A DNA stretch of 64,000 bases, taken from Kaustia mangrovi. Lineage in GTDB: Bacteria; Pseudomonadota; Alphaproteobacteria; Rhizobiales; Im1. Within the stretch, counting starts at the first letter, position 1; every line of letters begins with the position of its first letter. Under the pieces are notes generated by a model. The model was not told the origin of the DNA and searched no databases. It worked only from the letters and a program-made list of their open reading frames with translations. The stretch lies in assembly GCF_015482775.1 (NCBI RefSeq), contig NZ_CP058214.1, positions 2,966,501 through 3,030,500 of the forward strand, given 5' to 3'. A program made the position numbers and the translations under genes. Positions 55,724 to 64,000 of the stretch are shown one piece after another.

Positions 55724-56830
55724 ATGCCGCAAGCCGCCGGTCTTCCGGCGTCTGGGAAAGGGTGCAACCCGCCATTGAGCAAGCGTTTACATAAAACTGC
55801 CGAAACCGATGCCGACGCCGCGGTCACGCTGAAGGATGTGGCCGACCGCGCGGGCGTGTCGACGGCGACGGTCAGCCGGGTCCTCAACCGGCAGGGGCGG
55901 TTCAGCCGGGAAACGGAAGCGCGCGTCTCGCAGGCCGTCGCGGCCCTCGGTTATGTTCCCCATGCCGCTGCGCGCGCGCTGGCCTCGCGGCGCTCGCGCA
56001 CCGTCGGCGCGGTCACCGCCGCGCTCGACAACCCGATCTTCGCGCGCGGCGTCCAGGCGCTGGAGAACCGGCTGGAGCGGTCCGGCTACGGCCTGCTGAT
56101 CGCCGGCTCCGACTACGAGGCCGACCGCGAGCTCAAGCAGGTGCGCACCATGGTCGAGCGCGGCATCGATGCCATCATGCTGCAGGGCGACAGCCACCTG
56201 CCGGAGGTCTACGACCTGCTCAGGCGCAAGGGCATCGCCTACATCAACACATGGGTCTACGACCCGGCGAGCCCGCATCCCTGCTGCGGCTTCGACAACG
56301 AGCAGGCCGGCCGCAACGTGGCCGACTACCTGCTCGATCTCGGCCATACCGAGATCGCCATGGTCGCCGGCATCAGCGAGGGCAACGACCGGGCGCGCAA
56401 CCGTATCAGGGGCGTGCGCGCGGCGCTGGAGGCGCGCGGCCTGACCCTTGACGAGGCGCGCATCGTGGAGCGGCCCTACAGCGTGAGCGACGGGCGCGAC
56501 GGGCTGCGCGCGCTCCTGCGCAGGCCCGGGCCGCGGCCCACAGCGGTGATCGGCGGCAACGACCTCCTCGCCATCGGCGTCATCCTGGAGGCGCAGCAAT
56601 CGGGCCTTGCGGTGCCCGACGCGCTGTCCGTCGCCGGCTTCGACGATATCGAGCTGGCCGCCAATATCGCGCCGAGCCTCACCACGATCCATGTGCCGGT
56701 GGAGGAGATCTGCACCCTTGCCGGCGACTATCTCGTCGCCCGCATCGAGGGCCGGCCGGCGCGCGACCATGTGGCGCTCGAGGCCCGGCTGGTGGTGCGC
56801 CAGAGCACCACGCGCCCGCCGGCGCGATGA
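55724..56830 (+). CDS. LacI-family transcriptional regulator
   Basis: 368 residues from ATG 55724. The N-terminal DNA-binding helix is VTLKDVADRAGVSTATVSRV, with hinge region RALASRRSRTVGAV, followed by a periplasmic-binding-like ligand domain (GFDDIELAANIAPSLTTIHV near the end). Homology starts at about residue 34, so TTG 55775, giving SKRLHKTAETDADAAV, may be the real start. Divergent from the TRAP/dehydrogenase operon and next to a perfect LacI-type operator. The inducer may be the transported solute. Confidence 0.92.
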   Translation: MPQAAGLPASGKGCNPPLSKRLHKTAETDADAAVTLKDVADRAGVSTATVSRVLNRQGRFSRETEARVSQAVAALGYVPHAAARALASRRSRTVGAVTAALDNPIFARGVQALENRLERSGYGLLIAGSDYEADRELKQVRTMVERGIDAIMLQGDSHLPEVYDLLRRKGIAYINTWVYDPASPHPCCGFDNEQAGRNVADYLLDLGHTEIAMVAGISEGNDRARNRIRGVRAALEARGLTLDEARIVERPYSVSDGRDGLRALLRRPGPRPTAVIGGNDLLAIGVILEAQQSGLAVPDALSVAGFDDIELAANIAPSLTTIHVPVEEICTLAGDYLVARIEGRPARDHVALEARLVVRQSTTRPPAR

Positions 56831-56900
56831 GGCTGGTGCCGTCCCCCGATAATGCTCTATGGTCCCAGGCCGGCGAGACCGGAACTAAGGGGATCGGGTC

Positions 56901-57662
56901 ATGGATATCGGGACTGTGGCGGCCATCGTGACGGGCGGCGGGTCGGGGCTTGGCGCGGCGACCGCCCGCGCGCTCGCCGCGGAGGGCGCGAAGGTCGCCA
57001 TCGTCGATTTCAACGAGGAGGCGGCAGGGGCCGTCGCCGAGGAGATCGGCGGCGTGGCGATCGGCTGCGACGTCTCCGACGCGGAGAGCGCGGAGGTCGC
57101 GGTGGCGGAGGCCGCCGGCGTGCACGGCCCGGCCCGCATCCTGGTCAATTGCGCGGGCGTCGCGCCGGCGAAGAAGATGATCGGTCGGTCCGGCGTCATG
57201 CCGCTCGACGACTATCGCCGCGCGGTCGAGGTCAACCTGATCGGCACCTTCAACCTCCTGCGGCTCTTCGGCGCGGCGGCCAGTGCGCTTGAGCCGCTTG
57301 AAACGGGCGAGCGGGGCGTCGTCGTCAACACCGCCTCGATCGCGGCCTTCGAGGGCCAGATCGGGCAGACGGCCTATGCCTCCTCCAAGGCGGGCGTGGT
57401 CGGGCTCACGCTTCCCGCGGCGCGCGAATTCGCCGAATACGGCATCAGGGTCTGCACCATCGCGCCGGGCATCTTCGAGACCGCCATGCTGAAGGGCCTT
57501 CCCGAGGCCGCCCAGCAGAGCCTCGGCGAGGCCGTCCCCTTTCCCTCGCGCCTCGGCCAGCCGGACGAATATGCAAGGCTCGTCCTCCATATCGTCGGCA
57601 ACGAGATGCTGAACGGCGAGACCATCCGCCTCGACGGCGCCCTGCGCATGGGCCCGCGCTGA
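56901..57662 (+). CDS. SDR oxidoreductase, 3-hydroxyacyl-CoA dehydrogenase type 2 (HSD10)-like
   Basis: 253 residues. TGGGSGLG (11-18), NCAG, Ser in [24 protein letters not shown] for the active Tyr and Lys, and the HSD10-type [20 protein letters not shown] and [15 protein letters not shown] end. Such enzymes oxidise 3-hydroxyacyl-CoA in short/branched-chain acyl-CoA breakdown. It is 70 bp after the LacI gene in the same direction and ends before two hairpins. Confidence 0.9.
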   Translation: MDIGTVAAIVTGGGSGLGAATARALAAEGAKVAIVDFNEEAAGAVAEEIGGVAIGCDVSDAESAEVAVAEAAGVHGPARILVNCAGVAPAKKMIGRSGVMPLDDYRRAVEVNLIGTFNLLRLFGAAASALEPLETGERGVVVNTASIAAFEGQIGQTAYASSKAGVVGLTLPAAREFAEYGIRVCTIAPGIFETAMLKGLPEAAQQSLGEAVPFPSRLGQPDEYARLVLHIVGNEMLNGETIRLDGALRMGPR

Positions 57663-57671
57663 GCGGCGGCA

Positions 57672-57692
57672 GGCGAAAGCGGGGCTTTCGCC
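57672..57692 (+). terminator. Probable terminator hairpin
   Basis: GGCGAAAGC, loop GGG, GCTTTCGCC: a perfect 9-bp stem just after the SDR stop. It is followed by CACAAA and has no U run, so it may act as a stabiliser. Confidence 0.5.
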
Positions 57693-57704
57693 CACAAACC
57701 GCTC

Positions 57705-57724
57705 ATGCCCGCGCAGGCGGGCAT
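57705..57724. repeat. REP-like palindrome
   Basis: ATGCCCGC, loop GCAG, GCGGGCAT, with the flanking CTC and CCAGG typical of alphaproteobacterial intergenic palindromes. It is a relative of the hairpins at 6123-6270, differing in the loop. Confidence 0.55.
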
Positions 57725-57792
57725 CCAGGAGCCGCACGGCAAAGCGCTTCGGTCCGGATACGATCCGTCACGGCACTTTGTGACCGCCCGTG

Positions 57793-58737
57793 TCAGCGGA
57801 TCGCCACCGGATTGACGATGGCCTGGACCGCGCCGCGATAGAGCGGCTGGCCGAGGGTGAACATGAACTCCTTCACCCCGTCGGCGACGAGCTCGCGCGT
57901 GTCGAGCGTCTCCAGGATATAGACGCCGTTCTTGGCGAGCAGCACCTGATGGCCGCCCCAGACGGCGCCGTTCTCGTCGAAGGGCACGGCCTCCACGCCC
58001 CATGTGTCGGCGCCGACCGCGACGACGCCGAGGCCGGCGAGATACTCCGCCCCTTGCGAATTGATGCCGGGCTCGCCCGACCCGAAGCGCTCCGGATCCT
58101 CCTCCAGCATGGACAGCCAGCCGGTATGGAGCACGATCACGTCGCCCTCGCCGGGCGTGACACTCTGGGCCTCTATGGCGCCCTTGAGGTCGTCGACGGT
58201 GATCACCTCGCCCTCCTCGAGCCGGTCCTTGCCCTTGTATTTCGCCATGTCGAGCAGAACGCCGCGGGTGACGATCGGCGGGATCTTCTCGATTCCCATC
58301 TTCTTCACGCCGGTCGTCGCCACGAAGTCCTTCGCCTTGCGGCCGTTATAGAAGGTGCCGTCGATGCCGAGATGGGCGAGCGAGTCGATCTGCGTGCCGA
58401 TGCCGAGCCAGCCGGTGAAGATGTCGTCGACATAGCTCATGCCGTTCTCGCCGAAGGTCGCGCCGCCGAACTGGTTGGGCATGGTGATGGTGACCGACAG
58501 GCTGCGCGGGGGGAAGGCCGGCGTGTCGCGGCCGACGATCACGCCCATCCGGTAGGTCTTGCCGGCGGTGATCAGCTTGGCCGCTTCCAGCACCTTCTCC
58601 GGAGAGAGGGCGTTGGCCGCGCCGATCTCGTCGTCCGCCCCCCATTTGGAGGGATACCAGTCCTCAGCCAGGGCGCCCGATGAGAGACCCGCCGCGAGCC
58701 CCGCCGCGGCGATCAGAGAACAGACAGTCCGTTGCAT
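57793..58737 (-). CDS. Secreted cyclase-family (kynurenine-formamidase-like) protein
   Basis: 314 residues from ATG 58737, 5 bp after GGAGGAAA. A Sec leader (QRTVCSLIAAAGLAAGLSSG, cleavage near ALAED) sends it to the periplasm. The PF04199 fold is visible in GTQIDSLAHLG, IVTRGVLLDMAKYKGKD and GDVIVLHTGWLSMLEEDPER. The canonical HxGTHxD motif is GIGTQID here, so two metal ligands differ from kynurenine formamidase, while Asp and the later His are kept. The function is therefore uncertain. It is downstream of the AraC gene. Confidence 0.8.
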   Translation of the reverse strand: MQRTVCSLIAAAGLAAGLSSGALAEDWYPSKWGADDEIGAANALSPEKVLEAAKLITAGKTYRMGVIVGRDTPAFPPRSLSVTITMPNQFGGATFGENGMSYVDDIFTGWLGIGTQIDSLAHLGIDGTFYNGRKAKDFVATTGVKKMGIEKIPPIVTRGVLLDMAKYKGKDRLEEGEVITVDDLKGAIEAQSVTPGEGDVIVLHTGWLSMLEEDPERFGSGEPGINSQGAEYLAGLGVVAVGADTWGVEAVPFDENGAVWGGHQVLLAKNGVYILETLDTRELVADGVKEFMFTLGQPLYRGAVQAIVNPVAIR

Positions 58738-58917
58738 CCGTTTCCTCCATTGACGATGGGGTCGCGAAAGCCACGGTCCTCCCCGCCATCCGGCTCGCTG
58801 TCGTGCCGGCCGGCGCGCGAACGCTCCATTCGCCCCCATGCTTTTGCTCGTGCGGGAGTTCCCCCGTCCTTGGCCCGTCCGGGCAGGCGGGATGATAGCG
58901 CGAAGCCCCGGGGCTGG

Positions 58918-60030
58918 CTAATCGGCGGTGGCGGCCGCGTGCCGCGCGCGCCAGATGGCGGGGGCGAGGCCCGTGGCCTTCTTGAAGGCGCGGCTGAAGG
59001 CCGCCTCGGAGGCGTAGCCCACCTCGTTGGCGACGGCGGCCACCTTCATCGGGCTGTCGGCGAGGAGGCGCGCGGCGATCTGCATGCGCCACAGGGTGAG
59101 ATAGTGGATGGGCGGACAGCCGACGAGCTGGGCGAAGCGTTCCGCCAGCACCGCGCGCGACAGGCCGGCCATGCCGGCGAGCGCCTCCAGCGTCCAGGCC
59201 CGCGCCGGCTCGGCATGCATCGCGGTGAGCACGCGCCCGATGGCGGGGTCGCGCAGGCCCGACAGCCAGCCCGTCCGGCCTTCGGGCAGCGCGTCGAGAT
59301 GCTGCCGGACGACCTCCACGAAGATGAGCTCGCCAAGGCGCAGGCGGATGCTCTCCCCGCCGGCGCGCGCGACCCGCGCCTCCGCGAGGGTGAGCGCGAC
59401 GAGCTCGTCGAGCAGTCCCCCTTGCGCGCCCGCCGGGCGCCGCACGACGAGGATGCGCGGCAGGGTGGCGAGCACGGGATTGAAGGGACGGGTGTCGCAG
59501 CCGAGGAAGCCGCACACGAAGCGGGCCCGCCCCGCGCCGCCGCCGCCCTCCTGCACCACGAAGGGGAGCCGGCCCGCCATCATCTCGCGGAAGAAGCCGA
59601 GCGTGGCCTCCTCGCCATATTCCACCTCGCCGCCCGGCGCGCTTCTCATCGAATAGGCGTCGCCATGGGGAAAGACCAGGATGTCGCCGGCCTGGAACCG
59701 TGTGGGCGCGATGCCCGGCAGGCTCGCCCAGCCCTCGCCCTCCAGCACGATGTGGTAGGAGACGACATGCTGGGCGCGCGGCAGGATGATCGCGGCGTAG
59801 CGGTCGGTCCGGGGAACCTCGATCCCCCAGGGCGTGGAGGCCTCCACCGCGAAGAACAGGGCGCCGGTGAGCTTGACCGCGCGCAGCACGTCCGACAGCG
59901 GATCCGTCGCGACGGTTCCCGGATCCGCCGCCGGCAGCGCCTTTGCGGACGGCGACGCCACCGTGTAGCCGACCTCCATCGCAGACGGAGCGGCATGCAT
60001 TCCGGACGCATGGTCATGGGACCGGGCCAT
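58918..60030 (-). CDS. AraC-family transcriptional regulator with cupin sensor domain
   Basis: 370 residues from ATG 60030, without a clear ribosome site; later ATGs at 60000 and 59979 are alternatives. A cupin-type domain (about 45-230: [15 protein letters not shown], then [11 protein letters not shown]) is followed by two AraC helix-turn-helix motifs ([20 protein letters not shown] and [20 protein letters not shown]). Probably controls the cyclase gene behind it or the divergent methyltransferase. Confidence 0.88.
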   Translation of the reverse strand: MARSHDHASGMHAAPSAMEVGYTVASPSAKALPAADPGTVATDPLSDVLRAVKLTGALFFAVEASTPWGIEVPRTDRYAAIILPRAQHVVSYHIVLEGEGWASLPGIAPTRFQAGDILVFPHGDAYSMRSAPGGEVEYGEEATLGFFREMMAGRLPFVVQEGGGGAGRARFVCGFLGCDTRPFNPVLATLPRILVVRRPAGAQGGLLDELVALTLAEARVARAGGESIRLRLGELIFVEVVRQHLDALPEGRTGWLSGLRDPAIGRVLTAMHAEPARAWTLEALAGMAGLSRAVLAERFAQLVGCPPIHYLTLWRMQIAARLLADSPMKVAAVANEVGYASEAAFSRAFKKATGLAPAIWRARHAAATAD

Positions 60031-60124
60031 GGGCAAATCTACACTGAATTCATGGCCGGCATCCACAGCGGCATTGGCTGCGGGTGCCCCGGTGCGACGG
60101 TGCTGTCGAGGAGGAGGAGCCGCC

Positions 60125-60918
60125 ATGGATACGGTGAATACGGCCCGGGACCCCGCCGAGATCTACGACGAATTCTTCGTGCCCGCCCTGTTTGCGCAAT
60201 GGGGCCCTGTGGTCGCCGCCGTGGCGGGCGTGCAGCCGGGCGACCGGGTGCTCGATGTTGCCTGCGGCACGGGCGCCCTGACGCTGGCGGCGGCGGAGAT
60301 CGCGGGCGGGGAGGGCCATGTCGCGGGGCTCGACGCCAATCCGGCCATGCTGGCGGTGGCGCGCCGCAAGGCCCCGGCATCGAATGGCTGGAGGGCACGG
60401 CGGAGGCCCTGCCGCTGCCCGACGGGAGTGTCGATGCGGTGGTGAGCCAGTTCGGCTTCATGTTCTTCGACGACCCGGCCGGGGCGCTGCGGGAGATGAT
60501 GCGGGTGCTGCGCCCCGGCGGCCGGCTGGCGGTCGCGGTGTGCGATGCGGTCGACAATTCGCCCGGCTATTCCGCCTTCGCCGGGCTGCTCGACCGGCTG
60601 TTCGGGCCATCGGTCGGCGACGCCTTCCGGGCGCCGTTCGCGCTCGGCGACGAGGGCCGCCTCATGGAGATCGCGAAGGCCGCCGATCTGCCGGCGCCGG
60701 AGGTCGTGCGCAAAAATGGAGCGGTCCGCTTCAGTTCGGTAGCGGCGCTGGTCTCCACCGAGCGCGCCTGTGTGTGGACGCTGGGCGGCGTGCTCGACGA
60801 CAGCCAGTTCGAGGTGCTCCTGCGGGAGGCGGAAACCGGGCTCCGGCCTTTCGTCGCGCGGGACGGCGCGATCCGGTTCGACATGCCGGCGCTGATCCTC
60901 GCCGCGCGCAAACCCTGA
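60125..60918 (+). pseudogene. SAM methyltransferase (UbiE/YcgJ-like), frameshifted
   Basis: ATG 60125 follows GAGGAGGAGGAG. The first part ([20 protein letters not shown], motif [21 protein letters not shown]) runs to LAVARRKAP. The sequence then continues in another frame as [40 protein letters not shown] and so on to 60918. Adding one base at the CCCCGG run, 60372-60377, gives a single protein of about 264 residues. Either a real frameshift or a base missed in a homopolymer. Confidence 0.8.
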
Positions 60919-61077
60919 GGGATGCGATTGTCATGAGACATCGCCGGCGTTGCGGCCCGGTCCGACCCTTGTGTGACGGGTGGGGTTGAAATCTCGTCGC
61001 AACTGGTTTGACATGGGCGCCAGGCCGCGTTGGAGGGCCCGCGTCGCGGGTGTCCCGGAGCGTGCCGTCGGGGTGCC

Positions 61078-62235
61078 ATGGTGCAGCGTTACACGTCTGT
61101 TGAGATGCTCGACAAGCTCGTCGGATTTCCGACGGTCTCGCGCGACAGCAACCTGGATCTCGTCGCGTTCGTCCAGGACTATCTGGCGGGCCATGGCGTG
61201 TCGTCCAGCATCCTCCACGACGAGACGGGCCAGAAGGCCAATCTCTATGCCACGCTCGGGCCGATGGTGCCGGGCGGCGTGGTCCTGTCTGGCCATACCG
61301 ACGTTGTCCCCACCGACGGGCAGGCGTGGTCCAGCGACCCTTTTTCGCTGACCGAGCGGGACGGGCGGCTCTATGGCCGCGGCGCCTGCGACATGAAGGG
61401 CTTCCTGGCGATCGCGCTGGCGCTGGTGCCGGAGGCGCTGGAGCGCGGGCTTAACCGGCCGATCCATCTGGCGCTGTCCCATGACGAGGAGACGGGCTGT
61501 CTCGGCGTGGCGCCCATGATCTCCGAGATGCGCCGCGTGCTGCCCGAGGCGAGCGCGGTGATCGTGGGAGAGCCGACGCTCATGAAGGTCGTGACCGGGC
61601 ACAAGGGCTTCGTCGGGCTCGCCACCCGCGTGCGCGGCCACGAGGTGCATTCCAGCCTGATCCACAAGGGGGTTTCGGCCGTCATGTACGGCGCGCGGCT
61701 CGTCACCTGGATGGACGAGCGCCTGCGTGAGAACATCGCCGGCGCCGATCCGGCCTCGCCCTTCGAGCCGCCCTTCACCACGGTCCATTGCGGCGTCATC
61801 CACGGCGGGACCGCCGGCAATATCGTCGCGCGCGACTGCACGTTCACGACCGATATCCGCCTCCTGCCGACCGAAAGCGGGGCGAGCTATGTCGAGCGCT
61901 ACCGCGCCTTCGCCGACACGCTGGAAGCGGAGATGAAGGCGATCCGCCCGGAGACCGGGATCGAGATCGACATCTTCACCGACATTGCGGGGCTCGCGCC
62001 GGAGCATGACGGGGAGGCGGAGGCGCTCGCACGGCGCCTGACCGGAGACAATGGCGAGCACGTCGTCTCCTACGGCACCGAGGCGGGCCTGTTCCAGAAT
62101 GCCGGCTATTCCGTCGTGGTTTGCGGGCCGGGCTCCATCGAGCAGGCGCATCAGCCGGACGAGTATATCGATAGTTCCCAGATCGCCGCGGGCGAGGGGT
62201 TCGTGCGGAGCGTGTTCGACCAGCTCGCGCGATGA
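61078..62235 (+). CDS. argE: Acetylornithine deacetylase-like M20 peptidase (ArgE family)
   Basis: 385 residues from ATG 61078. Metal-site motifs of ArgE/DapE: SGHTDVVPTDGQAWSSDPF, YGRGACDMKGFLA and the general base Glu in SHDEETGCLG, then the dimerisation domain. It hydrolyses N-acyl amino acids. The next gene is another M20 enzyme and then a peptide-binding protein, so a role in using N-acylated amino acids or peptides, not arginine synthesis, is plausible. Confidence 0.88.
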   Translation: MVQRYTSVEMLDKLVGFPTVSRDSNLDLVAFVQDYLAGHGVSSSILHDETGQKANLYATLGPMVPGGVVLSGHTDVVPTDGQAWSSDPFSLTERDGRLYGRGACDMKGFLAIALALVPEALERGLNRPIHLALSHDEETGCLGVAPMISEMRRVLPEASAVIVGEPTLMKVVTGHKGFVGLATRVRGHEVHSSLIHKGVSAVMYGARLVTWMDERLRENIAGADPASPFEPPFTTVHCGVIHGGTAGNIVARDCTFTTDIRLLPTESGASYVERYRAFADTLEAEMKAIRPETGIEIDIFTDIAGLAPEHDGEAEALARRLTGDNGEHVVSYGTEAGLFQNAGYSVVVCGPGSIEQAHQPDEYIDSSQIAAGEGFVRSVFDQLAR

Positions 62236-62262
62236 GCGCACAGGACAGGAGAGTGAGCCGCC

Positions 62263-63450
62263 ATGCCGATCATCAACCGTTTTCACGAATTGTTCGACGA
62301 GGTTGCGGAATGGCGCCGCGACATCCATGCCCATCCCGAGCTGATGTTCGACGTGCACCGCACCGCCGGGCTCGTGGAGGAGAAGCTCAAGGATTTCGGC
62401 TGCGACGAGGTGGTGACGGGGCTCGGGCGCACCGGCGTGGTCGGCGTGATCCGCGGGCGCGACACGGCGAGCGGCCGCGTGATCGGGCTTCGTGCGGACA
62501 TGGACGCCCTGCCCATCGTGGAGGAGACGGGCGCGCCTTACGCCTCCAAGAACCAGGGCGCCATGCATGCCTGCGGTCATGACGGCCATACCGCCATGCT
62601 GCTCGGGGCGGCGAAATATCTCGCCGAGACGCGCAATTTCGACGGCACGGCCGTGGTCGTCTTCCAGCCGGCGGAGGAGGGCGGCGCCGGCGGCAAGGTC
62701 ATGGTCGACGACGGGCTGATGGAGCGCTTCGGCATCCAGGAGGTCTACGGGATGCACAATTTCCCGGGCCTTCCCGTCGGCCAGTTCGCGATCCGCCCCG
62801 GCCCCATGCTGGCGGCGACCGACGTCTTCGTCATCGATATCGAGGGCCTCGGCGGACATGCCTCCAGGCCCCACAAATGCGTCGATCCGACGCTCGTCGC
62901 GGCAAGCCTGACGCAGTCGCTCCAGACGATCGTCTCGCGCAGCGTCGACCCGCTCGACGCCGCCGTCGTCTCCGTCACCGCGTTCCGCTCCGGCGACACC
63001 TTCAACGTCATCCCGCAGACCGCGCAGCTCAAGGGTACGGTGCGCTCGCTGACGCCGGAGGTTCGCGACCTGGTGGAGGAGCGCATGGGCGTGCTGGTCG
63101 AGCACCAGGCCGCAGCCTTCGGCGCGCGGGCCACGCTGAACTATCACCGCAACTATCCGGTGACGGCCAATCACGAGCGGGAGACGGGGTTCGCCGTGGA
63201 GGTCGCGAGGGACATTGCCGGCGAGGCCGGCGTCGATGCCGATGCGCCGCCCGTCATGGGCGGGGAGGATTTCTCCTTCATGCTGGAGGCCCGGCCCGGC
63301 GCCTTCATCTTCATCGGCAATGGCGACACCTACGGCCTGCATCATCCAAAATTCGACTTCAATGACGAGGCCATTCCGGCCGGCTGTTCCTACTGGGTGC
63401 GGCTGGTGGAGAAGGCCATGCCCGCGAAGGATGCCGCAGCGGCCGCGTGA
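62263..63450 (+). CDS. M20 amidohydrolase, hippurate hydrolase-like
   Basis: 395 residues. Metal-site motif HACGHDGHTAMLLGAAKYLA (about 103-122), the Glu-Glu pair QPAEEGGAGGK and the end GGEDFSFMLEARPGAF are diagnostic of the amidohydrolase subfamily (hippurate hydrolase, HipO, or indole-acetyl-amino-acid hydrolase). Releases an acyl group from an amino acid. 27 bp after the ArgE-like gene, same operon. Confidence 0.9.
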   Translation: MPIINRFHELFDEVAEWRRDIHAHPELMFDVHRTAGLVEEKLKDFGCDEVVTGLGRTGVVGVIRGRDTASGRVIGLRADMDALPIVEETGAPYASKNQGAMHACGHDGHTAMLLGAAKYLAETRNFDGTAVVVFQPAEEGGAGGKVMVDDGLMERFGIQEVYGMHNFPGLPVGQFAIRPGPMLAATDVFVIDIEGLGGHASRPHKCVDPTLVAASLTQSLQTIVSRSVDPLDAAVVSVTAFRSGDTFNVIPQTAQLKGTVRSLTPEVRDLVEERMGVLVEHQAAAFGARATLNYHRNYPVTANHERETGFAVEVARDIAGEAGVDADAPPVMGGEDFSFMLEARPGAFIFIGNGDTYGLHHPKFDFNDEAIPAGCSYWVRLVEKAMPAKDAAAAA

Positions 63451-63514
63451 GGGGCGGTCCTGCCGGTGTCCGGTTGCGGAAACCGACAAAGGCGTTGCAT
63501 TCGGGAGGTGAGAC

Positions 63515-64000
63515 ATGAAACTGCGAACACTGATGGCGGCCAGCCTGGCGGCCGTGCTCATAGCGTCGGGGCCGGTCGCGGCCAAGACGTTCAAATGGGC
63601 GTTCCAGGGCGACGTCCAGTCGCTCGATCCGCACGGGTTGAACGAGACCTTCACCCTCGGCTTCCTCGGCAATGTGTATGAGGGGCTGACGGCCTATGAC
63701 GAGAATCTGGAGATCGAGCCGGGGCTCGCCGTGTCCTGGGAGAACACCTCGCCCACCGTCTGGCGTTTCAAGCTGCGCGAGGGCGTGAAGTTCCACGACG
63801 GCGGCGACTTCACCGCCGACGATGTCATCTTCTCCTGGCAGCGGATGAAGACCGACGGTTCCGACATGAAGGGCTATGCGGCCCTCATCAAGGACATCAA
63901 GAAGATCGACGACTACACGATCGAGATCGAGACCCCGTCGCCCGATCCGATCCTGCCGCGCTCCTTGACCTTCGTCTACATCATGGACAAGGAGTGGGCC
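63515..64000 (+). CDS. Peptide ABC transporter substrate-binding protein (family 5), 3' truncated by window
   Basis: The visible 162 residues start at ATG 63515 behind GGGAGG. A Sec leader (KLRTLMAASLAAVLIASGPV, cleavage near AAKT) leads into the family-5 fold: SLDPHGLNETFTLGFLGNVY and FKLREGVKFHDGGDFTADDV. The protein is cut at the window end, with permeases probably beyond. With the two preceding M20 hydrolases it suggests import and cleavage of acylated amino acids or peptides. Confidence 0.88.
   Translation, partial: MKLRTLMAASLAAVLIASGPVAAKTFKWAFQGDVQSLDPHGLNETFTLGFLGNVYEGLTAYDENLEIEPGLAVSWENTSPTVWRFKLREGVKFHDGGDFTADDVIFSWQRMKTDGSDMKGYAALIKDIKKIDDYTIEIETPSPDPILPRSLTFVYIMDKEWA

Noticed and set aside
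60931-63672. A 913-codon open frame on the minus strand
   Set aside because: It lies opposite two intact M20 hydrolase genes with full motifs; its translation is low-complexity Arg/His/Gly-rich, the usual antisense shadow in high-GC DNA.

Overview
The window is high-GC bacterial chromosome with alphaproteobacterial features: single-base gene overlaps, Tat-type signal peptides on binding proteins, REP-like palindromes of the CATCCCGGC/GCCGGGATCCA type, an ScfR/RamB-like fatty-acyl-CoA regulator and a symporter-histidine kinase. A Hyphomicrobiales-like organism living on small organic nutrients is my best guess. That is inference from gene content; no rRNA or other taxonomic marker is present. 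I see no tRNA, rRNA, CRISPR array or transposase.

Layout. 1-1193: the end of a FabH/type III ketosynthase-fold gene and a methyltransferase. 1216-10019: a GntR regulator facing a DppDFABC peptide transporter operon that ends with a leaderless gamma-glutamyltransferase-like enzyme and is interrupted by a 407-bp repeat-filled gap. 10113-15037 (minus strand): a regulatory island with a single-domain response regulator, a two-helix membrane protein, a symporter-histidine kinase and an ScfR/RamB-like regulator. The last faces a complete five-gene Liv/Urt-type ABC transporter (15236-20373).

20446-47219 is the dominant feature: an exopolysaccharide locus, almost all on the minus strand. The distal block (45596 to 37862) encodes secretion: a short Wza-like lipoprotein, two paralogous secreted Cys-containing proteins each with its own promoter, an outer-membrane barrel, a Wzc/ExoP tyrosine kinase, a small membrane-anchored protein and an O-antigen ligase-fold protein. 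The second block (37334 to 20446) has 16 packed genes: a WcaJ-type initiating transferase, ManC, Gmd and Fcl (GDP-mannose to GDP-L-fucose), five glycosyltransferases, Wzx, Wzy, an acetyltransferase, an FkbM methyltransferase and three other methyltransferases, one frameshifted. A fucose-containing, acetylated or methylated polymer is implied. Its leader carries a perfect 12-nt match to the RfaH ops pause element, and a NusG/RfaH paralog lies at the far edge of the same locus. This is the most interesting regulatory signal in the window.

47275-57662: a DcaP-like porin, then a seven-gene operon (small membrane protein, TRAP transporter, HpsN/HisD-like dehydrogenase, SDR, zinc MDR) behind a perfect 22-bp LacI-type operator, with the LacI gene divergent. 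The gene set resembles dihydroxypropanesulfonate (sulfonate) catabolism, though no desulfonating enzyme is in view. 57793-64000: a periplasmic cyclase-family protein, an AraC regulator, a second frameshifted methyltransferase, an ArgE-like and a hippurate-hydrolase-like M20 peptidase, and the start of another peptide-binding protein cut by the window edge.
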